Source of the DNA: Methanocalculaceae archaeon
GTDB lineage: Archaea; Halobacteriota; Methanomicrobia; Methanomicrobiales; Methanocorpusculaceae
Length of the DNA: 19,500 bases
Assembly: GCA_031255895.1 (NCBI GenBank)
Contig: JAIRRQ010000033.1
Location: 1 to 19,500, forward strand
Direction: 5' to 3'
Every line of letters begins with the position of its first letter. Positions within the stretch are counted from its first letter, which is position 1. The notes under the pieces were generated by a model. It was not told where the DNA came from and ran no database searches. It saw nothing but the letters and a program-made list of their open reading frames with translations. This document shows positions 6,766-14,317 of this stretch, one piece after another. A program made the translations under genes and the position numbers.

Positions 6766-7813
6766 TGCTATCCCCAACGCTCAAACAGTAGATACTTGTT
6801 TGATCTGGAAAATGATAAACTTCCTCCTCCATACACAACTCATACTGCCAAAATATTCATCCCACGTTTACATGGGAGAATTGATGCATCCGAAAAAACA
6901 GATACAATCGCCCAAAGAAGCTTAAATTTCATCACAGCTACAATAACAACGCAAAATACACATATAATCAAATCAGAAAATTCAAAACGATCAGATCCAA
7001 AAATACCATCTTGTTGCACAGATGGAAGACAAGATTTTCGCGCCGATTTTGAAAATATCTTCCGAACACTGCAGTCGATGTGTCACGCATATTCACCATC
7101 TCATTCTCATAGACCCTCCTAACCATCACAATGCAGTACTCAGCGACTACTACTGTGAACATCGTACTCACAGGTGTTGTGGGAATGTCGCATTCAATAC
7201 CAAGAATATGCATATTACACCCGCTCCAGCCAATAATTACGACTGCAAGGACCCTATGATAAAATAATTTTTTTATGCATCATTGCAAAGATAGCACGCA
7301 AAGATCACCACAAATGCTAAGATAAATGTCAGTAACTTCCCTATGTTCATCACCCCCATTGGTATAACACTCAAACAGACGTTTTGATAACAATTGCCGC
7401 AACTCTCGATGATAACTGATAAGAATACAATACCACAGATAATATCCCCATCAAACAACCACCTCACTCTGTGGAGAGCGACGTCAAATTCATATCAAAC
7501 AAAATAATCGCCTACCTGAGATGATTGAGATTCTATTATTGCTTTTTCATGAAAATCTCAAAAAAAAAAATTGCGATCTAGTCCTGAAACGAGGATGAAA
7601 TGCCATTGTTTGTCAAAACAATCAGAGTTGCAATATAATCAATAATCGAAAAACGATATTATTGCGCTGAAAATTTACAGTTACCTCACAAATACATCTA
7701 TTCAATTACCTCACGATTCATGACACACAATATTACCGTCGGATCACTCCCTCAAAGATAGAGAAGAGATCAAAATTTTTTGAGGGAAGATCTGGCAAAA
7801 AAAATGTACAACA
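6766..7813. other. AT-rich 1-kb gap with fragmented minus-strand frames
   Basis: No intact recognisable gene. Three minus-strand frames, about 7467-7273, 7213-6968 and 7019-6840, each carry a hydrophobic stretch, which could be the debris of a membrane-protein gene. The first contains a small frame from ATG 7350, MNIGKLLTFILAFVVIFAC, with GGGGGTG just ahead; it looks like a lone signal/TM peptide. None matches a family I know. An A11 run at 7560-7570 (T11 on the minus strand) and a hairpin CAATAATCG / CGATATTATTG at 7640-7664 lie between this and iscU. Confidence 0.5.
7748..7787 (-). terminator. Stem-loop downstream of iscU
   Basis: Nine-base perfect arms, TCCCTCAAA (7748-7756) and TTTGAGGGA (7779-7787), begin 27 bases after the iscU stop on the minus strand. 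The loop of 22 bases contains an AAAATTTT-type stretch. This is probably a 3' end or stability structure of the iscS-iscU mRNA. Confidence 0.5.
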
Positions 7814-8248
7814 TTACTCGCAGCAGACATCGCAATCGTGATCACAGGATGAGCATGATGCAGGTTCTCCCCATGATTCACGCCCCTGTTTTATCAAATA
7901 ATCATTAATTGCTTTATGAATCGTCTCCTCAGCAAGAACCGAACAATGCATCTTTATTGCAGGCAGACCGTCAAGCGCTTCTGCGACTGCTTTGTTAGAA
8001 AGCTGCCATGCTTCCTCAAGGGTCTTCCCCTTGATCATCTCAGTAGCCATGCTACTTGAAGCAATAGCCGCGCCACAACCAAATGTCTGGAATTTCGCGT
8101 CCACGATGATATCATTCTCAATCATCAAGTACATCTTCATAATATCGCCACAAGAAGGATTTCCTTCTTCGCCGACACCATTTGCATCCTCAATGGTACC
8201 CACATTGCGCGGGTTCATGAAATGATCCATTACTTTCTCACTGTACAT
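7814..8248 (-). CDS. iscU: Iron-sulfur cluster assembly scaffold IscU/NifU-N
   Basis: A 144-residue scaffold on which Fe-S clusters are built before transfer to apoproteins. It starts MYSEKVMDHFMNPRNVG, the family opening. The three cluster-ligand cysteines are present: Cys33 in NPSCGD with Asp35, Cys58 in TFGCGA, and Cys102 in MHCSVLAEE. The LPPVK chaperone motif of bacterial IscU is replaced by LPAIK. After the normal end, about 14 residues add a cysteine-rich tail, CSSCDHDCDVCCE, with five cysteines (132, 135, 139, 142, 143), which is unusual and could bind metal. The ATG follows the TAA of iscS with no gap, and GGAG within the iscS end serves as its ribosome site, so the desulfurase and scaffold are made together. 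Confidence 0.95.
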   Translation of the reverse strand: MYSEKVMDHFMNPRNVGTIEDANGVGEEGNPSCGDIMKMYLMIENDIIVDAKFQTFGCGAAIASSSMATEMIKGKTLEEAWQLSNKAVAEALDGLPAIKMHCSVLAEETIHKAINDYLIKQGRESWGEPASCSSCDHDCDVCCE

Positions 8249-9442
8249 TTATCTCAGCTCCTCTGGAGTAAGGGGGGAGAGTGAACGGAGTTTGTGAATA
8301 ATTTCCGGCAATTTTTCGAGAACATATGAAACGTCAGTCTCGGTATTCCATTCCCCAAGAGTAAAACGAACAGAACCATGAGCAATCTCATGTGGAACAC
8401 CCATCGCCGTCAGTACATGGGATGATTCAAAGGAGGCAGAGTTACAGGCGCTGCCGGTGGAGGCACAAATACCAAACGTATCGAGATGCAAAAGAATACT
8501 CTCTCCTTCAATGTACTCGAACGTGATGTTCACATTATTCGGCAGACGTTCGGTCGGATGACCATTCAAGTGACTTCCCGGAAGTTTGAGAAGCTCTGAA
8601 ATCATATAATCCCGCAACGCAGCGAGACGTACTGATTCTTCAGGAATTACTGCGACTGCCCGCTCAATTGCAGCACCTAGACCAACAATTCCCGGAACGT
8701 TTTCGGTTCCTGCCCGATGTCTTCTCTCCTGTGCACCTCCGTGGATCAGATTATGAATCCGCACACCGCGTCGAACGTAAAGTGCACCGACACCCTTCGG
8801 TCCGTAAAACTTGTGACCGGACAACGAAAGCAGATCTATGTGTTCGGCTTTTACATCAATCGGGACGTGACCTATCGCTTGTACTGCATCGGTGTGGAAA
8901 TAGATACCATGTGCACGGGCTATCGCCCCTATCTCTGCAATCGGTTGGATGGTTCCAACTTCGTTGTTTGCATACATGACGGATATGAGAATGGTATCAG
9001 GCCGAATAGCTTTTTCAACATCTAGAGGCGACACCATACCGTACTGATCCACCGGTAGACATGTCACTTCGAATCCCTGAGACTGTAACCACTCGGCAGC
9101 GTGCAAAATCGCGTGGTGTTCAACGACAGTGGTGATGATGTGTTTTCCTTTCCGAATGTTCGCAAAGGCAATCCCTTTCAACACCCAGTTGTCAGATTCA
9201 GAGCCCCCCCCTGTAAAATAAATTTCGTTTGGTTCCGCATTGATGGCTACTGCGACTTTTGCACGCGCTTCATCGATTTTGGTTTTATTTTCCTGGCCAA
9301 TGCCACACACCGATGAGGGGTTGCCAAACTTCACAGAAAAGTACGGAAGCATCGCTTCCATTACCTCAGGTGCCACATACGTTGTCGCAGCATGATCCAT
9401 ATACACAATTTTTTTGTCCGTTTCGATCACCTCAGCGCACAC
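8249..9442 (-). CDS. iscS: Cysteine desulfurase (NifS/IscS)
   Basis: A PLP enzyme of 397 residues that takes sulfur from cysteine and passes it as persulfide to the scaffold protein. Visible features are YMDHAATTYV at 14-23, the stacking His in VEHHAI (109), Asp185 in HTDAVQ, the PLP lysine Lys211 in LSGHKFYGP, and the catalytic Cys333 in the loop CASTGSACNSAS. The GTG at 9442 is taken as start with GGTGTG upstream. The next ATG (9400) would begin right at MDHAATT and lose the usual preceding residues, so it is less likely. It is followed without a gap by iscU. Methanogens often lack this enzyme or use other sulfur routes, but a NifS-IscU pair is common in Methanomicrobiales. Confidence 0.95.
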   Translation of the reverse strand: MCAEVIETDKKIVYMDHAATTYVAPEVMEAMLPYFSVKFGNPSSVCGIGQENKTKIDEARAKVAVAINAEPNEIYFTGGGSESDNWVLKGIAFANIRKGKHIITTVVEHHAILHAAEWLQSQGFEVTCLPVDQYGMVSPLDVEKAIRPDTILISVMYANNEVGTIQPIAEIGAIARAHGIYFHTDAVQAIGHVPIDVKAEHIDLLSLSGHKFYGPKGVGALYVRRGVRIHNLIHGGAQERRHRAGTENVPGIVGLGAAIERAVAVIPEESVRLAALRDYMISELLKLPGSHLNGHPTERLPNNVNITFEYIEGESILLHLDTFGICASTGSACNSASFESSHVLTAMGVPHEIAHGSVRFTLGEWNTETDVSYVLEKLPEIIHKLRSLSPLTPEELR

Positions 9443-9471
9443 AATTCACACCGTGAATTGATCTGATAGTA

Positions 9472-9490
9472 GTATATCGTTCTTCTTGTA
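9472..9490 (-). promoter_or_regulatory. Possible iscS promoter
   Basis: The minus strand shows ACGATATACTACT roughly 30-45 bases ahead of the GTG at 9442, a plausible TATA element giving a short leader. It lies in the 150-base divergent spacer shared with the plus-strand ORF at 9593. Confidence 0.3.
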
Positions 9491-9542
9491 TTTGAAAAGA
9501 TATGGATATGCGGATACCAGCAATTTTCCATCCACATCCGTG

Positions 9543-9557
9543 ATTTTTAATTATGTA
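9543..9557 (+). promoter_or_regulatory. Possible TATA element for the ORF-rpa transcript
   Basis: TTTTTAATTATG lies about 40-50 bases before the ATG at 9593. Transcription from here would give a leader of about 15 bases without a ribosome site, acceptable for archaea. Confidence 0.3.
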
Positions 9558-9592
9558 AGAGTCTAACATACTCAATAAAGTACACAAAACTT

Positions 9593-10102
9593 ATGGGCAA
9601 CTTACTCTCTTATTCGTTTGCCCAGATCAACGTCATTAAAATACATAAACTTACCGAAGACGTAGACTTCACTGATCTCGAAGTAAGACACTACAATCCC
9701 ACAATCCCCACACACTGGATAAGACCAATATATCGGATGGTTAACGAATCCACCATTTTTTGGACCAGTGTCAACTCAATTAAAACCGTGCACGAGATTC
9801 TCATCAACATGGACGCAAAATTCAACCACCAGATCCATCGGATAACGTACAACACCAGGTACAAAGTGATTGTTACAAACAAGGCAGATATACCCGTGAA
9901 CATCTCCACAACCATTACCACCGATACCGTAACAATTCTGAGCGCAGGAATGTATAACCGTGTCATACCATCGCAGTACAACTGTCAACCACAGCACCTC
10001 AAAATCCTCGTTAACGACGACAAAGCAAAACAGACACACTACACCGAAACACATAAAGACATGACAAACACGATCATTCGCCAGCACCAGCACAGGAGAT
10101 AA
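9593..10102 (+). CDS. Unrecognised 169-residue protein upstream of rpa
   Basis: A 169-codon open frame starting MGNLLSYSFAQINVIKIHKL. I do not recognise a family. It is rich in Thr, Asn, Ile and His and poor in Gly, with a basic tail IIRQHQHRR. The stretch RYKVIVTNKADIPVNISTTI (about 88-107) looks like beta strands. There is no signal peptide or TM segment. The plus frame prefers C at the third codon position (AAC, ATC, CAC, GAC), as the following rpa does, which argues that it is translated. No ribosome site is seen at 9593. The stop lies three bases before the rpa ATG, and the rpa ribosome site GGAG is inside its last codons, so it probably shares the rpa transcript. Opposite-strand frames here (9691-9981, 9776-10246) look like shadows. 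Confidence 0.55.
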   Translation: MGNLLSYSFAQINVIKIHKLTEDVDFTDLEVRHYNPTIPTHWIRPIYRMVNESTIFWTSVNSIKTVHEILINMDAKFNHQIHRITYNTRYKVIVTNKADIPVNISTTITTDTVTILSAGMYNRVIPSQYNCQPQHLKILVNDDKAKQTHYTETHKDMTNTIIRQHQHRR

Positions 10103-10105
10103 ATC

Positions 10106-11392
10106 ATGCATTATGCGCTCGTTTCCGATCTGCTTACCAAAGAGGAATTTGATGAGCGAGTAGAAAAAAAATGCGAAGAACTTGGAGAAACGATCGACGA
10201 AATCTGCGGCGCCATGCTCGTAGTTGAGGAACTCGGTCGAAATCACATCAAAATTGATGAGATTAAAAACACTGCCACCGCTCTTGTATCATTTTTTGGA
10301 AAAATTCTCGAAATAATACCTCCCCGTGAATTCAGACGCGAGGGAGGGAGTAAGAACAGTGAGCCAGAACTGATTGCAGTCCTCGTCCTCGGGGATCAAA
10401 CCGGCACAGTAAAGATGACACTATGGGGCTCAATGGCCGCAACCGTCCCTGATCTTGAAATAGGGGCAGTTTTTGAGGTGATCGCAAAACCACGACCATG
10501 TAATAGAAATGAGGTGACCTGTGTTGCATTCAGACCTAGTCAGGTAACGATCCAGGAGACGAAAAAACTGTCGAAATCAGTGGTAATGAATGTTCCACTA
10601 ACAGCAAAGATACTCCACATAGGAAATTTACACAAAGTCACCCGCCGCGACGGATCAATGTCCGAATTTCAGGAGATTTTCGTGGGTGACCCATCCGGAA
10701 CAGCACGCATCATCACCTGGAAACCAGAAGTGTTTGCGAATCTGGATGAAGGTACCTCGGTAAGTTTTTCTGGACTCATACGAAAAGAGATCGAAAATTC
10801 GGTCGAGTACATCGCAGACGATGGCGTGTTAATAACCCCACATCCGAAATCCATCGAGGTTCTCACCAACGATGCAGGCGACGTAGCAGAAGGTCGGACA
10901 TCTGTGGTGACTGGCATCGTGCGATCCATCTCATCAATCCGAAAATTTACCACCCATCGGGGAACCGAGTTACAGGTGAAAAATATCAAGCTCGGCAGTG
11001 AAGTCGGATGTAAATATGTAAACGTCGCTTGCTGGAACAAGGCGACAGAGGTAGTAGTATTCATCGGGGATAGAATAGAAATCATCAATGCATCAGCAAA
11101 ATTGAACAAGTACGGAGATGTGGAGCTCTCCGTTGGTCACGGTGCGGTTCTGAGGGAGTGCGAGGAAAAAGGTACCTACGCCGAGTTCGAGGGTTTTGTA
11201 GTCCCTAGAACTGAAGGGATGACAATCGACAACGGAGTTGAAGCCTTTATAATTGTGACCGAACTACCGCTTGCTCCAGCAGCATACATACGTGCAAGAG
11301 GTATCTGCAAAAATTCCAGATTGTATGCAGATAATGTGGAAATAATGTGCGTATCGGCAGTCGATCTAAAAGATCAGCTGCTCAAACTATGA
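10106..11392 (+). CDS. rpa: Replication protein A-like single-stranded DNA-binding protein
   Basis: A 428-residue protein that coats single-stranded DNA during replication, repair and recombination. After a charged helical N-terminal segment (1-55) come OB-folds at about 58-148, with LGDQTGTVKMTLWG (95-108), at 163-245, with VGDPSGTARIITWK (193-206), and at 263-348, with KYVNVACWNKA. The repeated D-x-(T/S)-G-x-(V/A) strand-turn followed by TLW/ITW is the hallmark of archaeal RPA OB-folds. A further partial domain follows at 350-428. The C-terminal zinc finger of some archaeal RPAs is absent. GGAG nine bases upstream sets the start. The gene lies 300 bases upstream of radA on the same strand, as expected for a recombination pair. 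Confidence 0.88.
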   Translation: MHYALVSDLLTKEEFDERVEKKCEELGETIDEICGAMLVVEELGRNHIKIDEIKNTATALVSFFGKILEIIPPREFRREGGSKNSEPELIAVLVLGDQTGTVKMTLWGSMAATVPDLEIGAVFEVIAKPRPCNRNEVTCVAFRPSQVTIQETKKLSKSVVMNVPLTAKILHIGNLHKVTRRDGSMSEFQEIFVGDPSGTARIITWKPEVFANLDEGTSVSFSGLIRKEIENSVEYIADDGVLITPHPKSIEVLTNDAGDVAEGRTSVVTGIVRSISSIRKFTTHRGTELQVKNIKLGSEVGCKYVNVACWNKATEVVVFIGDRIEIINASAKLNKYGDVELSVGHGAVLRECEEKGTYAEFEGFVVPRTEGMTIDNGVEAFIIVTELPLAPAAYIRARGICKNSRLYADNVEIMCVSAVDLKDQLLKL

Positions 11393-11483
11393 TCTATATT
11401 TAATGCTCGATGTATTCCTTGAGTCTCCGTTTTCATACGAAATAAATCTAGTTTTTCACAAAAACACTGACAACACCTAACAA

Positions 11484-11497
11484 AATTTATTTAAAAG
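11484..11497 (+). promoter_or_regulatory. TATA-like element ahead of the distal radA leader
   Basis: AATTTATTTAAAAG is a good archaeal TATA match about 200 bases before radA. A start 25-30 bases downstream falls inside the palindrome at 11505-11523. A 10-codon frame, ATG at 11528 to TGA at 11560, encoding MSKTQINPSE, follows. Confidence 0.45.
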
Positions 11498-11504
11498 ATG
11501 GATT

Positions 11505-11523
11505 CATCACAACAATTGTGATG
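11505..11523 (+). promoter_or_regulatory. Perfect palindrome, candidate operator
   Basis: CATCACAA-CAA-TTGTGATG has perfect 8-base arms around a 3-base centre. It lies where transcription from the TATA element at 11484-11497 would start. It could be a repressor site or a leader hairpin; no binding protein can be named from sequence. Confidence 0.5.
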
Positions 11524-11609
11524 TATCATGAGCAAAACACAGATAAATCCATCTGAATGACAACAATCCTCCAAACATACAGAGGGCACTTTCACACCGC
11601 TCAGTCAGA

Positions 11610-11621
11610 GATTTATATATT
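11610..11621 (+). promoter_or_regulatory. Proximal radA promoter
   Basis: ATTTATATATT at 11611-11621 is a strong TATA box. It predicts a start near 11645 and a leader of about 50 bases carrying GGAG ten bases before the radA ATG. Confidence 0.6.
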
Positions 11622-11692
11622 GCAAATGTCGATGTTAATAGTGTATCTCAACAACGCAAAGGAAACAAAGGATATCAAAGGAGACATAGGAT

Positions 11693-12685
11693 ATGACAGC
11701 AACTGACATTGAGGACATTCCCGGAGTCGGACCAGCAACCGCAGAACGCCTTCGAGAAGCGGGGTACATGACTGTTGAAAGCATTGCAACCGCAGCACCG
11801 GTTGACCTCTCCGAGGCAGCTGAACTTGGAGAATCAACAGCAAAAAAGATCATCAGAGCAGCTCGCGAAATCGCAGACATTGGAGGATTCAAAACCGGTA
11901 CTGATATTCTTGTTCGTAGACAGGAAATTCTCAAGCTCAGCACGTTCGTTCCCGAAGTGGATGAACTTCTGGGAGGGGGAATCGAAACGCAGGCCATAAC
12001 CGAGTTCTACGGAGAATTTGGTTCTGGAAAATCACAGATTGTCCATCAACTTGCAGTGAATTGTCAGCTTCCCAAAGAAATAGGTGGCCTTGGAGGTAGC
12101 TGTCTCTACATCGACACGGAAAATACTTTCCGTCCGGAACGTATCGAACAGATGGTTGAGGGTCTTGAGTTTGAAAAGTCGTTCATCGAAAAGTATGAGA
12201 TCCCAGATGCAGAAACATTCCTTACAAATATCCACGTCGCCCGTGCTCACACATCTGATCATCAGATGCTTCTGATAGATTCTGCACGTGATATGGCAAA
12301 CGAACTCAAAGAAACCGATATGCCTGTGAAATTGATCATCGTGGATTCTCTAACCGGTCTCTTCCGTGCCGAGTATGCGGGACGCGGCACACTTGCAGGA
12401 CGTCAGCAAAAGCTCAACCGCCATCTACATGATCTCTTCAAACTCGTTGACGAGCTGAACGCAGTTGCCGTTGTTACCAATCAGGTAATGTCCAATCCGG
12501 GAGTTTTTTTCGGAGATCCAACAAAGCCGATCGGCGGCAACATTGTCGGTCACTCGGCAACATTCCGTCTCTATCTTAGAAAGAGTAAGGCCGGAAAACG
12601 CATTGCACGGCTCGTGGACAGCCCAAACCTTCCCGAAGGGGAGGCTACCTTCATGGTTGAGACCGTAGGTATCAAACCTTGCTAA
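11693..12685 (+). CDS. radA: DNA repair and recombination protein RadA
   Basis: The archaeal RecA/Rad51 recombinase, 330 residues, forms ATP-dependent filaments on single-stranded DNA and carries out strand exchange. The N-terminal helix-hairpin-helix domain holds [17 protein letters not shown] (9-25). The short linker contains [10 protein letters not shown] with the Phe66 polymerisation contact. Walker A is GEFGSGKS (107-114), Walker B is LIIVD (214-218), and the L1/L2 DNA-binding region spans [16 protein letters not shown] (224-239) to [12 protein letters not shown] (272-283). Length and motifs are complete. The start at 11693 has GGAG ten bases upstream. Pgp follows after 16 bases. Two upstream TATA boxes suggest regulated expression. 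Confidence 0.97.
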   Translation: MTATDIEDIPGVGPATAERLREAGYMTVESIATAAPVDLSEAAELGESTAKKIIRAAREIADIGGFKTGTDILVRRQEILKLSTFVPEVDELLGGGIETQAITEFYGEFGSGKSQIVHQLAVNCQLPKEIGGLGGSCLYIDTENTFRPERIEQMVEGLEFEKSFIEKYEIPDAETFLTNIHVARAHTSDHQMLLIDSARDMANELKETDMPVKLIIVDSLTGLFRAEYAGRGTLAGRQQKLNRHLHDLFKLVDELNAVAVVTNQVMSNPGVFFGDPTKPIGGNIVGHSATFRLYLRKSKAGKRIARLVDSPNLPEGEATFMVETVGIKPC

Positions 12686-12701
12686 CCCCAATACATCTTT
12701 C

Positions 12702-13385
12702 ATGCCCAAAGCCTTCATCACTGACATCGATGGGACACTCACCGACGAACAACGACGCATCTCAACACACGCCGTAGAAGAGATACGCCGTCTAGTGAGT
12801 GCAAACATCCCGGTGGTTTTAGCATCCGGCAACACCATCTGTTTTGTCGACACAGTGTCCAAAATGATCGGAACGAACGGTGACATTATTGCAGAAAACG
12901 GAGGAATATATCGTCGAGGTTACACAGGAATGCACCATTTAGAGGGAGATCGCGAACTCTGTTTTGTAGCATACCAGATAATTGTTAATCATTTCCAACC
13001 AAAAGAGGGAAAACTACGGCTCTACAGCAACGAGTACCGGTACTCCGATGTCGCCTTTGCCCGCGATGTAGACGCGGAAGAGATTGAACGCCTTCTCATA
13101 GGAATACCGGTGCAGGTCGTGGACACAGGATTTGCCATCCATCTTCAGTCACCAGGACATTCTAAAGGAACAGCTCTTGCAAGACTAGCAAATCTCATGA
13201 ACCTCACCCCTACCGACTTTCTCGCCGCAGGAGATTCAATCAACGACGTTACCATGCTCAAATCAGCAGGTATCGCAGTCGTTCCAGCAAACGCAAGTCC
13301 TGAAGCGCGGGCAGCAGCAGATGATATCATGGACAAACCATTTGGTGAGGGAACGGCTGAAGCCCTCATCAAGTATTTTCCGTGA
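12702..13385 (+). CDS. pgp: Phosphoglycolate phosphatase (archaeal HAD family)
   Basis: A 227-residue HAD phosphatase, probably removing phosphate from 2-phosphoglycolate. Motif I is DIDGTLTD with nucleophile Asp8 and acid/base Asp10. Motif II is Ser42 in ASGN. The motif III lysine is Lys155 in GHSKGTAL. Motif IV is GDSIND (177-182) with Asp178 and Asp182 for Mg2+. The cap domain lies between about residues 80 and 150, as in the archaeal TA0175-like group. The related sugar- and mannosyl-phosphatases of the same Cof-type group cannot be fully excluded. The gene starts 16 bases after radA without a clear ribosome site, so it is probably read from the radA transcript. Its TGA lies inside the shared inverted repeat at 13382-13441. 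Confidence 0.88.
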   Translation: MPKAFITDIDGTLTDEQRRISTHAVEEIRRLVSANIPVVLASGNTICFVDTVSKMIGTNGDIIAENGGIYRRGYTGMHHLEGDRELCFVAYQIIVNHFQPKEGKLRLYSNEYRYSDVAFARDVDAEEIERLLIGIPVQVVDTGFAIHLQSPGHSKGTALARLANLMNLTPTDFLAAGDSINDVTMLKSAGIAVVPANASPEARAAADDIMDKPFGEGTAEALIKYFP

Positions 13386-13441
13386 AAAATATTGAAGAGT
13401 ACTTGCCCAAAAACGTATGAAAACCCATTGATATTTTTCAC
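13382..13441. terminator. Symmetric bidirectional terminator containing both stop codons
   Basis: GTGAAAAATAT (13382-13392) and ATATTTTTCAC (13431-13441) are perfect 11-base inverted repeats around a 38-base spacer. The TGA of pgp (13383-13385) is in the left arm, and the TGA of the opposing PRC-barrel gene (13438-13440) is in the right arm. Each strand ends in ATATTTTT, so both convergent transcripts meet a U-tract. Confidence 0.7.
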
Positions 13442-13689
13442 CGCAGCATGTAGCGATCAATCACGATGAAATCCGTGATGTCTTTAACAGCCTCAAACGG
13501 TAGTGCAATTGCATCGCTATCAAGTTTATAACAGGATGCATCAAATGTCTGATCCGGGCGCACAACAAGATTCAGCAGTTGCCCAGTTGCACAGTCAAAA
13601 GTGATGTTCTTAATCTGTCCGATAATTTTTCCATCGGTGCTCATCACTCTCTTTTTGCGGATCGAATGGGTAAACTGCTCACTCCTCAT
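13438..13689 (-). CDS. PRC-barrel domain protein
   Basis: An 83-residue single-domain protein. KKRVMSTDGKIIGQIKNITF (12-31), then GQLLNLVVRP and the C-terminal AIALPFEAVKDITDFIVID, form the PRC-barrel beta pattern, including the conserved DG-x-x-I-G turn. In archaea these small proteins are common and mostly uncharacterised; the fold occurs in RimM and photosynthetic reaction-centre H subunits, and cell-division roles have been shown for haloarchaeal members. The ATG at 13689 lacks a ribosome site, but a TATA box 30-40 bases upstream predicts a nearly leaderless message, which supports this start. It is convergent with pgp. Confidence 0.85.
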   Translation of the reverse strand: MRSEQFTHSIRKKRVMSTDGKIIGQIKNITFDCATGQLLNLVVRPDQTFDASCYKLDSDAIALPFEAVKDITDFIVIDRYMLR

Positions 13690-13718
13690 AGTAATCAGTA
13701 AATTCTATTGATAACGAA

Positions 13719-13731
13719 AGTATATATCCGT
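13719..13731 (-). promoter_or_regulatory. Promoter of the PRC-barrel gene
   Basis: CGGATATATACTT on the minus strand is a strong TATA box. A start about 27 bases downstream, near 13697, gives a leader of about 8 bases before the ATG at 13689. Confidence 0.6.
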
Positions 13732-14053
13732 TTTGAATAAAATGGATTATTCAATAGTGGGAGTATTCAAAGGATATCCAAACAAATAAAAATATTAACT
13801 GATCCTCTCTCCTCTATTGTGATCAAACGCCAAATATATTGTTCCTTGAACCCGTGAATGACTTTATACGACCGAATATATCCAGAGATAGCTACACTGC
13901 AGACAATAATATCTACAACCAGACTTTCCATTGAAACATCTCGATCAACAAAAAAATAAAACTAGTCCGTATAACAGTTCCAAGAGGCAAGCTCTCTTTA
14001 ATTACCGAAACGTCATAAATGCCCCTTTGAAACAATATTACGTTGGATCTATT

Positions 14054-14200
14054 TTAGGAGCGCGAAGTCAGATGATACCCTTCCTTCGGATCCACTGATT
14101 TGAGAATACGGATATGATTACGAACCATGTTGGGATCAGACACAACGATATCGACAATACTCCACCCATAATTGGATGCGAATATTGATGATGAAATGAG
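14054..14200 (-). pseudogene. C-terminal remnant of an unidentified protein gene
   Basis: A 48-codon minus-strand frame between a TAA at 14201-14203 and a TAA at 14054-14056 has no usable start near its beginning. Yet it reads like a true protein: SNYGWSIVDIVVSDPNMVRN, then HIRILKSVDPKEGYHLTSRS. The balanced composition, with alternating hydrophobic strand and charged helix, is unlike the surrounding noncoding translations. I do not recognise the family. It is probably the surviving 3' end of a gene whose 5' part was deleted when or before the present upstream sequence of the GTPase gene came to lie here. Confidence 0.5.
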
Positions 14201-14202
14201 TT

Positions 14203-14220
14203 AAGTATAATATGGATAAA
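14203..14220 (+). promoter_or_regulatory. Possible promoter of the NOG1-like gene
   Basis: AAGTATAATATGGATAAAAA contains TATA-like sequence. Start near 14240 would give a leader of about 75 bases to the ATG at 14318. Confidence 0.35.
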
Positions 14221-14317
14221 AATAAAGAAATAAGGATATTTTTTGAATCAACGACAAATCCATAATGATTGTTCAGAACATACCAGAATAAAGAAATATC
14301 AAGTGAATCAGGCAACT

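Larger units (their letters stand above)
13732..14317. other. AT-rich gap with one gene remnant
   Basis: From 13732 to 14050 I see no gene, RNA or repeat. A minus-strand protein remnant occupies 14054-14200 (listed separately). From 14200 to 14317 lie a TATA-like element and the leader of the GTPase gene. Confidence 0.5.

Noticed and set aside
6796..7122. Plus-strand 108-codon frame in the acyP-iscU gap
   Set aside because: Starts with TTG, has no ribosome site, and its composition (SPSHSHRPS-type runs) is that of antisense to hydrophobic minus-strand sequence.
7640..7664. Hairpin CAATAATCG / CGATATTATTG as a small RNA or operator
   Set aside because: Imperfect and AT-rich; hairpins like this are expected by chance in this gap and no promoter is linked.
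9776..10246. Minus-strand 156-codon frame
   Set aside because: It overlaps the start of rpa and the plus-strand ORF; its Phe/Val/Cys-rich translation is typical of an antisense shadow.
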